Positions 1 through 5,653 of a DNA stretch of 5,653 bases are shown in pieces. The stretch is from Coriobacteriaceae bacterium (GTDB lineage: Bacteria > Actinomycetota > Coriobacteriia > Coriobacteriales > Eggerthellaceae), in the NCBI GenBank assembly GCA_004555335.1, contig SFII01000088.1, positions 1 to 5,653 of the forward strand, read 5' to 3'. Each line of letters begins with the position of its first letter. Position 1 is the stretch's first letter. The translations under genes and the position numbers were made by a program. The notes beneath the pieces were generated by a model. It saw only the letters and a program-made list of their open reading frames with translations, searched no databases and was not told where the DNA came from.

Positions 1-828
1 GCTGACCGGTTCGATTGCGCCCAGCATGCTTCCGCGTGCGCCGCCGACTATGGAAACGCCCTTCAGGTAGAGCCCGAATGCGGCGAAGGTCCCCACGACG
101 GCGATGATTCCCAGCATGAGCCACCCCGTCGCGTCGAGCGAGGGCAGCCATGCGGACGTCTCGGTCTTCCCTTCCCCCGCAAAACGGACCAGTCGGGATC
201 CGGCCCAGATGAGGGTCGACGAAATGCCGCCGAAGAGCATGGCGATACCCGTGACGGGCAGGCTGTTCCATTTGGCGAAGAGCTTCTTCGGGTACATTAC
301 GTACAAGGTAACGGATGCTGCGTTGATCAGGCCCCATACCAAGCCGGCGACCGGGATGGACAGGGTTCCCAGGTCTCCCTTCGTTGCGATGGATAGCGTC
401 GCCAAGAGCGCGCATACCACGCCCAAGGATTCGGTTGCGCGGGGGAGTCGGCGCGCGAACACGCAGGCGACGATCATGGTGATTGCCACGCTGAGCGACT
501 GCAGGACGGTTGCGGTTCCTGCGTTCGTGAAACCGATGGTGACGATGTAGGTGACCTGGGCCAGGAATAGGCCGACCGCCCCCATGAATGCGAGCTGTCG
601 AAGCGATTCCCCGTCCTTGAATATCGCTTTCAGTTGATTTCGTTGCGTCAGGATGAGGGCCAGGAGGAATATCAGTCCCGAAACGAGCATGCGGAATGCC
701 GTGATGAACATGGCCTCGATCTGATAGTGGGAGAACAGATACTGGGTGCACGATCCGGAAAAGCCCCACAGGGAAGCCCCTGCGAGGGTGATGCATATCC
801 CGATTGCCGTGTTCCCGTTCTTTTCCAT
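1..828 (-). CDS. EamA-family (DMT superfamily) transporter, C-terminus cut by window edge
   Basis: The minus-strand frame is open from an ATG at 828 to the window edge, giving 276 residues without a stop. It probably encodes an inner-membrane drug/metabolite-type exporter or permease; the substrate cannot be told. The translation is a series of hydrophobic helices (roughly residues 8-28, 40-62, 78-98, 103-124, 132-149, 158-178, 192-210, 235-256 and a start of another after 260), fitting two tandem EamA repeats of about five helices. The first repeat opens with the typical GASLWGFSG stretch. The sequence ends in GAIEPVS, the family's 'EP' motif in the penultimate helix region, so about 20-35 residues are missing. 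Family members are usually near 300 residues. The start follows AGGA four bases upstream, and an in-frame TAA at 868-870 leaves no other ATG. It is transcribed divergently from ilvE. Confidence 0.88.
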   Translation of the reverse strand, partial: MEKNGNTAIGICITLAGASLWGFSGSCTQYLFSHYQIEAMFITAFRMLVSGLIFLLALILTQRNQLKAIFKDGESLRQLAFMGAVGLFLAQVTYIVTIGFTNAGTATVLQSLSVAITMIVACVFARRLPRATESLGVVCALLATLSIATKGDLGTLSIPVAGLVWGLINAASVTLYVMYPKKLFAKWNSLPVTGIAMLFGGISSTLIWAGSRLVRFAGEGKTETSAWLPSLDATGWLMLGIIAVVGTFAAFGLYLKGVSIVGGARGSMLGAIEPVS

Positions 829-847
829 TTCATCCTGCCCAGACCCT

Positions 848-862
848 GCCTGTTTCGCAGGC
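848..862 (-). repeat. Small inverted repeat in the transporter 5' leader
   Basis: GCCTG and CAGGC form a perfect five-base-pair hairpin with a five-base loop (TTTCG on the plus strand). It lies between the putative -10 box and the ribosome binding site, at the very 5' end of the predicted leader. It could stabilise the mRNA, act as a short operator, or be chance; five base pairs is weak evidence. Confidence 0.25.
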
Positions 863-866
863 GTGA

Positions 867-875
867 ATTATCGCA
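867..875 (-). promoter_or_regulatory. Putative extended -10 promoter of the transporter gene
   Basis: On the minus strand the sequence reads TGC followed by GATAAT, a TGn extended -10 box with five of six matches to TATAAT. No good -35 hexamer lies 16-18 bases further upstream, which is tolerable for an extended -10 promoter. Transcription would begin near 860 and give a leader of about 32 bases. It is the only convincing -10 box upstream of this gene, but the call rests on sequence inspection alone. Confidence 0.35.
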
Positions 876-965
876 TAAGAGATCGCTGTATTCTTGCTTA
901 GGGCCTTTTTCGGACTTGAAACCCATTGTTAACGTCCCGAGCAGGAACGACGGCATTCGTTGGCG

Positions 966-971
966 TACAAT
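966..971 (+). promoter_or_regulatory. Possible -10 box for ilvE
   Basis: TACAAT (five of six consensus bases) lies about 46 bases upstream of the ilvE ATG and would give a leader of roughly 40 bases. No recognisable -35 box lies at the usual spacing. A second candidate, TATAAG at 986-991, has only a poor TTGGCG at 960-965, with a 20-base spacer. The leader is too short for a T-box or a leucine/isoleucine attenuator and none is visible. Confidence 0.3.
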
Positions 972-1017
972 GAAACGGTTTAGTCTATAAGCCCATCGTA
1001 GTAAGAGGTACCGGATC

Positions 1018-2049
1018 ATGGAAAAGAAGGATCTTGATTGGGGCAATCTGGGCTTTGCCTATATGCCTACCAGCTACAGCTATGTATGCAACTATAAGGA
1101 TGGCGCATGGGAAGAAGGCGGCCTGACCGCCGACCACACCATCACCCTGAGCGAATGCGCAGGCATCCTGCACTATTGCCAGGAGATCTTCGAGGGTCTG
1201 AAGGCTTACACCACCGAAAACGGCGACATCGTCTGCTTCCGTCCCGACCTGAATGCCACCCGTATGGCCGATTCCGCTGAGCGCCTGGTCATGCCCCCGT
1301 TCCCCGAGGATAAGTTCGTCGAGGCCGTTAAGATGGTCGTCGAGGCGAACAAGGAATGGGTTCCCCCGTATGGCAGCGGTGCAACCCTGTACGTCCGCCC
1401 CTTCATGTTCGCGAGCGGCGAGGTTATCGGCGTGAAGCCTGCGTCCGAATACCAGTTCCGCATCCTGGTTACCCCGGTAGGTCCCTACTTCAAGGGCGGT
1501 GATACGGCGATCACCGTTACCATCGCCGACTACGACCGCGCGGCACCGCGCGGAACGGGCAATATCAAGGCCGGCCTGAACTACGCGATGAGCTTGTATC
1601 CCTACGAGCAGGCGCATAAGAATGGTTTCGCCGAAAACATCTACCTGGATTCCGCGACCCACACCTACGTCGAGGAAACCGGCGGCGCGAATGTGCTGCT
1701 GGTCGACAAGAACGGCGCGTTGGTCGTTCCCAAGTCCCCCACCATCCTGCCCTCCATCACCCGTCGCTCCCTCATGGTCGTTGCAAAGGATTATCTGGGC
1801 ATGGAAGTGATCGAACGCCCTGTGAAGTTCGAGGAGATCACCAACGGCGACTTCGTCGAGTGCGGTCTGTGCGGTACTGCGGCGGTCATCTCTCCTGTAG
1901 GCCACATCAAGGCCGAAGGCGTCGACGTCACTTTCCCCGATGGTGCCGAGCATTCCGGTCCCGTCATGGCGAAGCTGCGCCAGACTCTCACCGATATCCA
2001 GGCCTGCAAGATCGAAGGACCCGAAGGCTGGGTTTGCAAGATCTGCTAG
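1018..2049 (+). CDS. ilvE: Branched-chain-amino-acid aminotransferase (IlvE/BCAT, fold-type IV PLP enzyme)
   Basis: A cytosolic enzyme exchanging the amino group between leucine, isoleucine or valine and 2-oxoglutarate, the last step of their synthesis and the first of their breakdown. The 343 residues match the usual length of the longer bacterial BCAT class. Visible landmarks are EIFEGLKAY at 56-64, FRPDLNATRM at 74-83, the cofactor lysine K184 in GTGNIKAGLNYA, the glutamate E220 in YVEETGGAN, and the phosphate-binding loop CGTAAVISPVG at 285-295. A CxxC pair (C282, C285) sits beside that loop, and two more cysteines lie at the C-terminus; a redox role would be speculation. The start is set by AAGAGG nine bases before the ATG. 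All 11 arginines use CGC or CGT, suggesting high expression. It appears monocistronic, with its own terminator. Confidence 0.95.
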   Translation: MEKKDLDWGNLGFAYMPTSYSYVCNYKDGAWEEGGLTADHTITLSECAGILHYCQEIFEGLKAYTTENGDIVCFRPDLNATRMADSAERLVMPPFPEDKFVEAVKMVVEANKEWVPPYGSGATLYVRPFMFASGEVIGVKPASEYQFRILVTPVGPYFKGGDTAITVTIADYDRAAPRGTGNIKAGLNYAMSLYPYEQAHKNGFAENIYLDSATHTYVEETGGANVLLVDKNGALVVPKSPTILPSITRRSLMVVAKDYLGMEVIERPVKFEEITNGDFVECGLCGTAAVISPVGHIKAEGVDVTFPDGAEHSGPVMAKLRQTLTDIQACKIEGPEGWVCKIC

Positions 2050-2072
2050 TTTGCAGGAATATCGATTATGTG

Positions 2073-2104
2073 GGAAAGCCGGCGTTATGCCGGCTTTCCG
2101 TTTT
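2073..2104 (+). terminator. Rho-independent terminator after ilvE
   Basis: A perfect 11-bp GC-rich stem (2073-2083 pairing with 2089-2099) with loop GTTAT is followed by GTTTT. It begins 23 bases after the ilvE stop codon. The T-run is short but the stem is very strong. It should separate ilvE transcription from the dehydratase operon. Confidence 0.85.
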
Positions 2105-2159
2105 GGGCACCGACACGATGCGAGCTGCGTCGTGAACCGGGTGCTTCGTCCTTCCAGTG

Positions 2160-2205
2160 CGGTTTTCCCTGGTCGTCGTATAGAGCCGGAGCCGCCAGAA
2201 AACCG
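2160..2205. repeat. Interrupted palindrome upstream of the dehydratase operon
   Basis: CGGTTTTC (2160-2167) and GAAAACCG (2198-2205) are perfect eight-base inverted arms. The pairing continues with TGG (2170-2172) and CCA (2195-2197) after a two-base bulge, leaving a 22-base centre. A TATAGA that could be a -10 box (2179-2184) lies at the centre, without a clear -35. No T-run follows, so it is not a normal terminator. It may be an operator or an mRNA leader structure. Apart from this and a Shine-Dalgarno sequence, the gap from 2105 to 2278 shows nothing recognisable. Confidence 0.45.
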
Positions 2206-2287
2206 AAGGCAAGCTATGAAAGATGCATCGAAGGGTCGCGCTGCCTTTCGGCGGCGTGATAGGTAATCTGAAAGGAGCATGCGGCAA

Positions 2288-3577
2288 GTGGATATCGTGC
2301 GGACATTCGGCGGAACCGTCGCCTCCCAGGCGAAGGTGAACCCCGATCGTGCAAGGAGGCTGCTTATGACGGGATGGAGGGCCAAGCAGGCGCAGCTTGC
2401 CCTGGCGCCCGATAAGCGGCTTCCCAAGTCGCGCCAATACGCCGGCAGGTTGGCGATGGATACCATCTTGAAGGCGATGTCGCATCCCGACCGTGCTGCC
2501 GCGATCAGCATCTTCACTCCGTATGAGCCTTTGGAGGCGGCGGGTATCTTGCCGTATTCCGTCGAGCAGATGTCCTCATTCCTTGCAGGAACCAAATGCG
2601 AGGGTGCTTTCTTGGAGACCGCCGGCTTGCATGGCTTCTGCGAGACCATGTGCTCGTATCACAGGACCTTCCTTGGTGCGCTTTCCAGCGGAATCGTTCC
2701 CAAACCCCGCTTTGCCGTGTATACCAATCTGGCCTGCGATGGCAACCTGATCACCTTCCCCTTCCTGGAGCAGAAGCTGGGTATTCCCGGATTCTGCATC
2801 GATGTTCCCTTCGAGCGCAGCGAGGAGGCAGTCGCCGATGTCGCGCGTCAGATTCGCGAGATGACCGAATTCGTGGGAGATGTGACCGGCAAGCCCGTAG
2901 ATGAGGACCGTCTCCGCGAAGCGGTTGCCCGCGGCTGCGAATCTGCTACGGCATACAGGGGTTTCCTGGCAAGCTCCCCCGGCAAGCGTCTTCCTTCGGA
3001 CATGGTGAGCGAGATGTATGCATTCCTGACGAACCACCTGCTCATGGGCACGAAGGAGACCCTCAGGTTCTGCAGGATGCTGGAGCACGAGATGAAGGAA
3101 GCGCCCCAGTCGGATGGCGTGCGTCTGATCTGGATGAATACCATGCCCTATTCGCAGCAGCCCGTTATCGATGCCATCAACTGCAACGATCGGGCATTCG
3201 TGGTGGCAAGCGACCTTGCGGCCGACCATATGCTCATCGAGGTCGATCCGGGTAAGCCCTACGAGGCGATGGCGCGCAGGATGGTCTATTCCGCTTTCGG
3301 GGGCTGTACCCAGGCTCGCATCGACCGCGAACTGCAGCTTGCCCGTATGACCCAGGCGGATGGTGCGGTCTTCTTCGCCCATTGGGGCTGCAAGGCGACT
3401 CTTGGGATTTCCACCATGATGAAGAACGCCCTGGAAGAAGCAGGATTGCCCTGCTTGATCCTGGACGGCGACGGTTTGGATGAATCGAACAGGAGCGACG
3501 GTCAGGTTGCAACCCGGTTGGGTGCGTTCCTGGAAATGCTCGAAGCCCGTAAGGCGGAAGGGAAGGGTGCACTGTAA
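2288..3577 (+). CDS. 2-hydroxyacyl-CoA dehydratase subunit (HGD-D family, HgdB/HadC-like)
   Basis: Probably one of two iron-sulfur subunits of a cytosolic dehydratase that removes water from a (R)-2-hydroxyacyl-CoA by ketyl-radical chemistry after ATP-driven one-electron activation. About 430 residues, usual for the family. Three cysteines fit the cluster-ligand pattern: C125 in ETMCSYHRT, C153 in TNLACDGN and C371 in HWGCKATLG (numbered from ATG 2279). The C-terminus LDGDGLDESNRSDGQVATRLGAFLEML is the family's typical ending. Start choice: AAAGGAG at 2271-2277 is only one base before the ATG at 2279 but ten bases before the in-frame GTG at 2288, so GTG is preferred. The ATG would add three residues. 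It ends in TAATG, overlapping the next gene by one base, so the two are translationally coupled. It uses at least ten AGG arginine codons, unlike ilvE. The acyl substrate cannot be read from sequence, and a benzoyl-CoA-reductase-like or double-cubane-type role is not excluded. Confidence 0.88.
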   Translation: MDIVRTFGGTVASQAKVNPDRARRLLMTGWRAKQAQLALAPDKRLPKSRQYAGRLAMDTILKAMSHPDRAAAISIFTPYEPLEAAGILPYSVEQMSSFLAGTKCEGAFLETAGLHGFCETMCSYHRTFLGALSSGIVPKPRFAVYTNLACDGNLITFPFLEQKLGIPGFCIDVPFERSEEAVADVARQIREMTEFVGDVTGKPVDEDRLREAVARGCESATAYRGFLASSPGKRLPSDMVSEMYAFLTNHLLMGTKETLRFCRMLEHEMKEAPQSDGVRLIWMNTMPYSQQPVIDAINCNDRAFVVASDLAADHMLIEVDPGKPYEAMARRMVYSAFGGCTQARIDRELQLARMTQADGAVFFAHWGCKATLGISTMMKNALEEAGLPCLILDGDGLDESNRSDGQVATRLGAFLEMLEARKAEGKGAL

Positions 3578-5235
3578 TGGTCTGCGTGGTTTGCAAATAC
3601 ACCCCGTTCGAGCTGTTCGCGGGTTTCGGCGAGGATGTGCGGGTCTTGGATGGGATGGCTCGCGATTTCGACTTAAGCGACACAGTGTCGCATGTGAATC
3701 TGTGCGGCTTCGGGAAAAGCGTGATCCAGGCTTCCCTGGAAGGAAGGGCCCCGCAGCTGGTTTTAGTGAACTGCTGTGATGTGATGCGCCGAAGCTACGA
3801 GATCATCGAGGGGTCCGGGTCGGCGGAATTCGTCCACCTGATGGACTTGCCGCATTCTTGCGGACCATGCCAGATCAAGAATCTAGCCCGCCAGCTGAAG
3901 CGGCTCAAGGATGCCTATGCCCGGTTTTGCGGGAAGCCCTTCAATCTGAAGGCATGCCAGGCGGCGTTCTACAATCCCGAGCAGCCCGAAGGCGAATACG
4001 TTGCCGTGTTGGGCGTGCGAGCGGGCAGGGAAATGCAGCAGATGATCGAGCAGGTTTTCAGCATGCCGGTGCGTAACCTCACTTGTACGGGGAACCGCAG
4101 GGTGGTGTTGGACGATCGGGCGCTTGCAACCGATGACGAGGATGAGTTCTTCCTCGAATACGCTCAGGCTCTGCTGGGACAGGTTCCTTGCAGGCGCATG
4201 GTGGATCCGTCGGGCAGGCGCGCGTTGCTGGAGGATCCCAACTGCAAGGGGATCGTGTACCACTCCATGAAGTTCTGCGACTTCTACGGGCCCGAATATG
4301 CCCAGATCAAGGCGCAGGCGGACATTCCGGTCCTGAAGATCGAATCGGATTTCACCTTGCAGAGTAAAGAGCAGTTGCGCACGCGAATCGAGGCGTTTGC
4401 AGAGACCTTAGGCGACACGAAAGGCACAGGAATGAGCAACATCAACGAAGGCGGCAGCTATGTGGCGGGCATCGACAGCGGTTCGACCAGCACCGACGTG
4501 GTGGTGATGGACCGTGAGGGCGCTATCGTGTCGACGGCGATCATCCCCACGGGCGGCGGTGCCGCGAAAAGCGCCGAGGAGTGCCTTGATGGAGCGCTCA
4601 GGGAAGGCGGAATCGATCGCAGCGATATCGCGGCTATCGTGACCACGGGTTACGGCAGGGCCTATATCGATGCGGGCAACGATTCCGTGACCGAGATCAC
4701 CTGCCATGCGAAGGGCGCCCATTACCTGAATCCCCAGGTGCGAACCATCATCGATATCGGCGGGCAGGACAACAAGGTCATCAGGGTTGATGAAAAGGGT
4801 AACGTGGTGAACTTCGTCATGAATGACAAGTGCGCCGCGGGCACCGGGCGCTTCTTGGAGATGATGGCGAACGCCCTGGGAATCAGCCTTGGGGAAATGA
4901 GCCAGCTGGGTTTGAGCTGGGAAGAGGACATCACCATTTCGGCGATGTGCTCGGTCTTCGCCGAATCGGAAGTGGTCAGTCTGGTTGCGCAGAGCAAGGC
5001 CGTGCCCGATATCGTGCATGGTTTGGATAATTCCGTCGCGTCGAAGATCGCATCGCTTTCCAAGCGCGTGGGTGGTGCCGATGTGTATATGATGACCGGT
5101 GGCGTTGCGAAGAACGCCGGTGTCGTGGACGCCATCGAGAAGAAGCTGGGTTGCAAGCTGTATATCAGCGATAAGGCGCAGCTTTGCGGCGCTTTGGGGG
5201 CTGCCTTGTTCGCGCTCGAGGGTTTGGAGAAGTAG
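3577..5235 (+). CDS. Fusion of a compact 2-hydroxyacyl-CoA dehydratase subunit (N-terminal) and its ATP-dependent activase (C-terminal)
   Basis: 552 residues. Residues 1-280 form a second HGD-D subunit, opening CKYTPFELFAGFGE, with candidate cluster ligands C43 (NLCGFGK), C67 (NCCDVMRR) and C234 (MKFCDFYG), and closing with SKEQLRTRIEAFAE. This is shorter than the 370-480 residues usual for such subunits. Residues 286-552 are a complete activase of the HgdC/BadF-BcrA ASKHA ATPase type. The landmarks are GIDSGSTSTDVVV at 298-310, DIGGQD at 393-398, C419 in NDKCAAGTG, C458 in SAMCSVFAESE and the adenosine-site MTGGVAKNAG at 506-515. C419 and C458 are 39 residues apart, the spacing known for the [4Fe-4S] ligands of the Acidaminococcus HgdC homodimer. 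The activase hydrolyses ATP to pass a low-potential electron to the dehydratase. The ATG overlaps the upstream TAA, with AAGGG nine bases before it. No frameshift is visible; the fusion is an open frame. Confidence 0.92.
   Translation: MVCVVCKYTPFELFAGFGEDVRVLDGMARDFDLSDTVSHVNLCGFGKSVIQASLEGRAPQLVLVNCCDVMRRSYEIIEGSGSAEFVHLMDLPHSCGPCQIKNLARQLKRLKDAYARFCGKPFNLKACQAAFYNPEQPEGEYVAVLGVRAGREMQQMIEQVFSMPVRNLTCTGNRRVVLDDRALATDDEDEFFLEYAQALLGQVPCRRMVDPSGRRALLEDPNCKGIVYHSMKFCDFYGPEYAQIKAQADIPVLKIESDFTLQSKEQLRTRIEAFAETLGDTKGTGMSNINEGGSYVAGIDSGSTSTDVVVMDREGAIVSTAIIPTGGGAAKSAEECLDGALREGGIDRSDIAAIVTTGYGRAYIDAGNDSVTEITCHAKGAHYLNPQVRTIIDIGGQDNKVIRVDEKGNVVNFVMNDKCAAGTGRFLEMMANALGISLGEMSQLGLSWEEDITISAMCSVFAESEVVSLVAQSKAVPDIVHGLDNSVASKIASLSKRVGGADVYMMTGGVAKNAGVVDAIEKKLGCKLYISDKAQLCGALGAALFALEGLEK
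4420..4434 (+). promoter_or_regulatory. Possible internal ribosome binding site and start codon for a free activase
   Basis: AAAGG (4420-4424) is followed after seven bases by an in-frame ATG (4432-4434, Met286 of the fusion), exactly where the activase domain begins. The product would be 267 residues, close to the roughly 260 of stand-alone activases. The linker codons before it (TTA, AAA, ACA, GGA) are less G/C-ended than the flanking sequence, fitting a retained gene-start signal. Use of this start is inferred, not shown. Confidence 0.4.
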
Positions 5236-5389
5236 GGGAGAAGCCAGATTTCACCCCGTGACCGCTCGAACCCCCTCTGCCGGATTCACGCTTCCTTGAA
5301 ACCATATCCCGCTTGATGACGAAAGAGCCGTCTTGGGTGTATCGGACCTCTTGTTGGGATCGCATTTCGATAACAGCCTCGTCGTACAA

Positions 5390-5417
5390 GAGAAACCCGG
5401 CATGCGCCGGGTTTCTC
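5390..5417. terminator. Hairpin between convergent genes, probable bidirectional terminator
   Basis: A perfect 12-bp stem (5390-5401 with 5406-5417) and a four-base ATGC loop lies between the stop of the fusion gene (5235) and the stop of the minus-strand gene (5443). The T-run is poor on both sides (GATTGTAT on plus, TTGTACG on minus). The position and stem strength make a terminator the best explanation, likely the main one for the minus gene. The stretch 5236-5389 before it contains no recognisable gene or signal. Confidence 0.65.
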
Positions 5418-5442
5418 GATTGTATGCAGTTGCCTCGAAGAT

Positions 5443-5653
5443 TTAGAACATCTTCCAATTGCCGATAAGGGGAACCTTCTTGGACTGGCCCATCATCGCA
5501 CGGACCATGCAGATGATTTCGATAACGCCAAGAACCACCATTGCGATGCATCCCAGGATGGGGACGATGATGGTCCAGCACAGCAGCACGGTAACCAAAC
5601 CCAGCAGGGCGAAAAGCACCTGGATCTTCATCGACTCGCGGACATGGAACTTA
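5443..5653 (-). CDS. Small DUF4870/Tic20-like membrane protein, N-terminus cut by window edge
   Basis: The frame ends at a TAA (5443-5445) and stays open through the right edge, giving 69 visible residues. An internal ATG at 5631 could serve as a start of a 62-residue protein. However, the upstream in-frame residues KFHVRES resemble the conserved 'FH-x-x-(Q/E)S' element before the second helix of DUF4870 proteins, so the gene most likely begins outside the window. Two hydrophobic helices follow, and the tail VRAMMGQSKKVPLIGNW matches the family's ending, where a short Ala/Lys-Gly loop leads to 'PLIG'. Family members are usually about 100-130 residues and their function is unknown. The assignment rests on motif memory, so the family name is moderately sure and the membrane nature very sure. 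Confidence 0.6.
   Translation of the reverse strand, partial: KFHVRESMKIQVLFALLGLVTVLLCWTIIVPILGCIAMVVLGVIEIICMVRAMMGQSKKVPLIGNWKMF

Noticed and set aside
104..550. Plus-strand open frame of 148 codons within the transporter region
   Set aside because: The minus-strand frame encodes a coherent ten-helix-type EamA transporter; the plus frame has no domain character.
829..1017. T-box or leucine attenuator in front of ilvE
   Set aside because: The leader is short, with no leucine/isoleucine/valine-rich short frame, no terminator-antiterminator pair and no T-box-like sequence.
985..2649. Minus-strand open frame of 554 codons opposite ilvE and the start of the dehydratase gene
   Set aside because: It lies antisense to two well-supported genes, crosses the ilvE terminator and intergenic gap, and its translation has no recognisable domain. 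Long antisense frames are expected where G/C-ending codons are strongly preferred.
2576..3382. Minus-strand open frame of 268 codons inside the dehydratase subunit gene
   Set aside because: Fully antisense to a gene with clear family motifs; composition and lack of motifs mark it as a codon-bias shadow.
4408..5019. Minus-strand open frame of 203 codons opposite the activase domain
   Set aside because: Antisense to conserved ATPase motifs; histidine- and arginine-rich low-meaning translation typical of shadows.
2279..5235. Benzoyl-CoA reductase (BcrABCD-type) identity for the operon
   Set aside because: That enzyme uses two distinct activase-like subunits and lies with aromatic-degradation genes. 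Only one activase domain and no such neighbours are seen, so a 2-hydroxyacyl-CoA dehydratase is favoured, although not proven.
5165..5581. Minus-strand open frame of 138 codons spanning the gap between the convergent genes
   Set aside because: It overlaps both flanking genes and runs through the terminator hairpin. The central part around 5300-5390 looks mildly protein-like, but no start with a ribosome binding site was found.
1..5653. tRNA or rRNA genes, CRISPR arrays, insertion sequences or phage attachment sites
   Set aside because: No cloverleaf-like segments, regularly spaced direct repeats, transposase motifs or terminal inverted repeats were seen on either strand.

Overview
The window looks like a GC-rich anaerobe. 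The radical [4Fe-4S] 2-hydroxyacyl-CoA dehydratase system is oxygen-sensitive and typical of amino-acid-fermenting anaerobes. G/C-ending codons and the general protein character suggest a gut-type Actinomycetota of the Coriobacteriia, or a GC-rich Clostridia relative. That placement is an impression, not a demonstrated assignment.

Layout. Positions 1-828 (minus strand) hold most of an EamA/DMT-type multispanning transporter that runs off the left edge. A 189-base divergent intergenic region follows. Positions 1018-2049 (plus) encode a complete branched-chain aminotransferase (IlvE), closed by a strong hairpin terminator at 2073-2104. After a non-coding gap containing an unexplained 46-base interrupted palindrome comes a tight two-gene operon: a 2-hydroxyacyl-CoA dehydratase subunit (2288 or 2279 to 3577), overlapping by one base with a 552-residue fusion protein (3577-5235). 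A 207-base gap with a 12-bp hairpin separates this operon from a convergent minus-strand gene at the right edge. That gene encodes the C-terminal part of a small membrane protein resembling DUF4870/Tic20-like proteins.

How the genes work together. The two operon genes supply all three parts of a dehydratase system: two HGD-D-type cluster-bearing subunits and the ATP-dependent activase that fires an electron into them. The activase is normally a separate small homodimeric protein. Here it is joined to the C-terminus of an unusually compact second subunit. At the junction lie an in-frame ATG and a well-spaced Shine-Dalgarno-like sequence, so the cell may make both the fusion and a free activase. 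No CoA-transferase, CoA-ligase or 2-hydroxyacid dehydrogenase is in the window, so the substrate is unknown. The neighbouring IlvE permits, but does not prove, a role in reductive branched-chain amino-acid fermentation.

The fusion with its possible internal start is the most interesting feature of the window.
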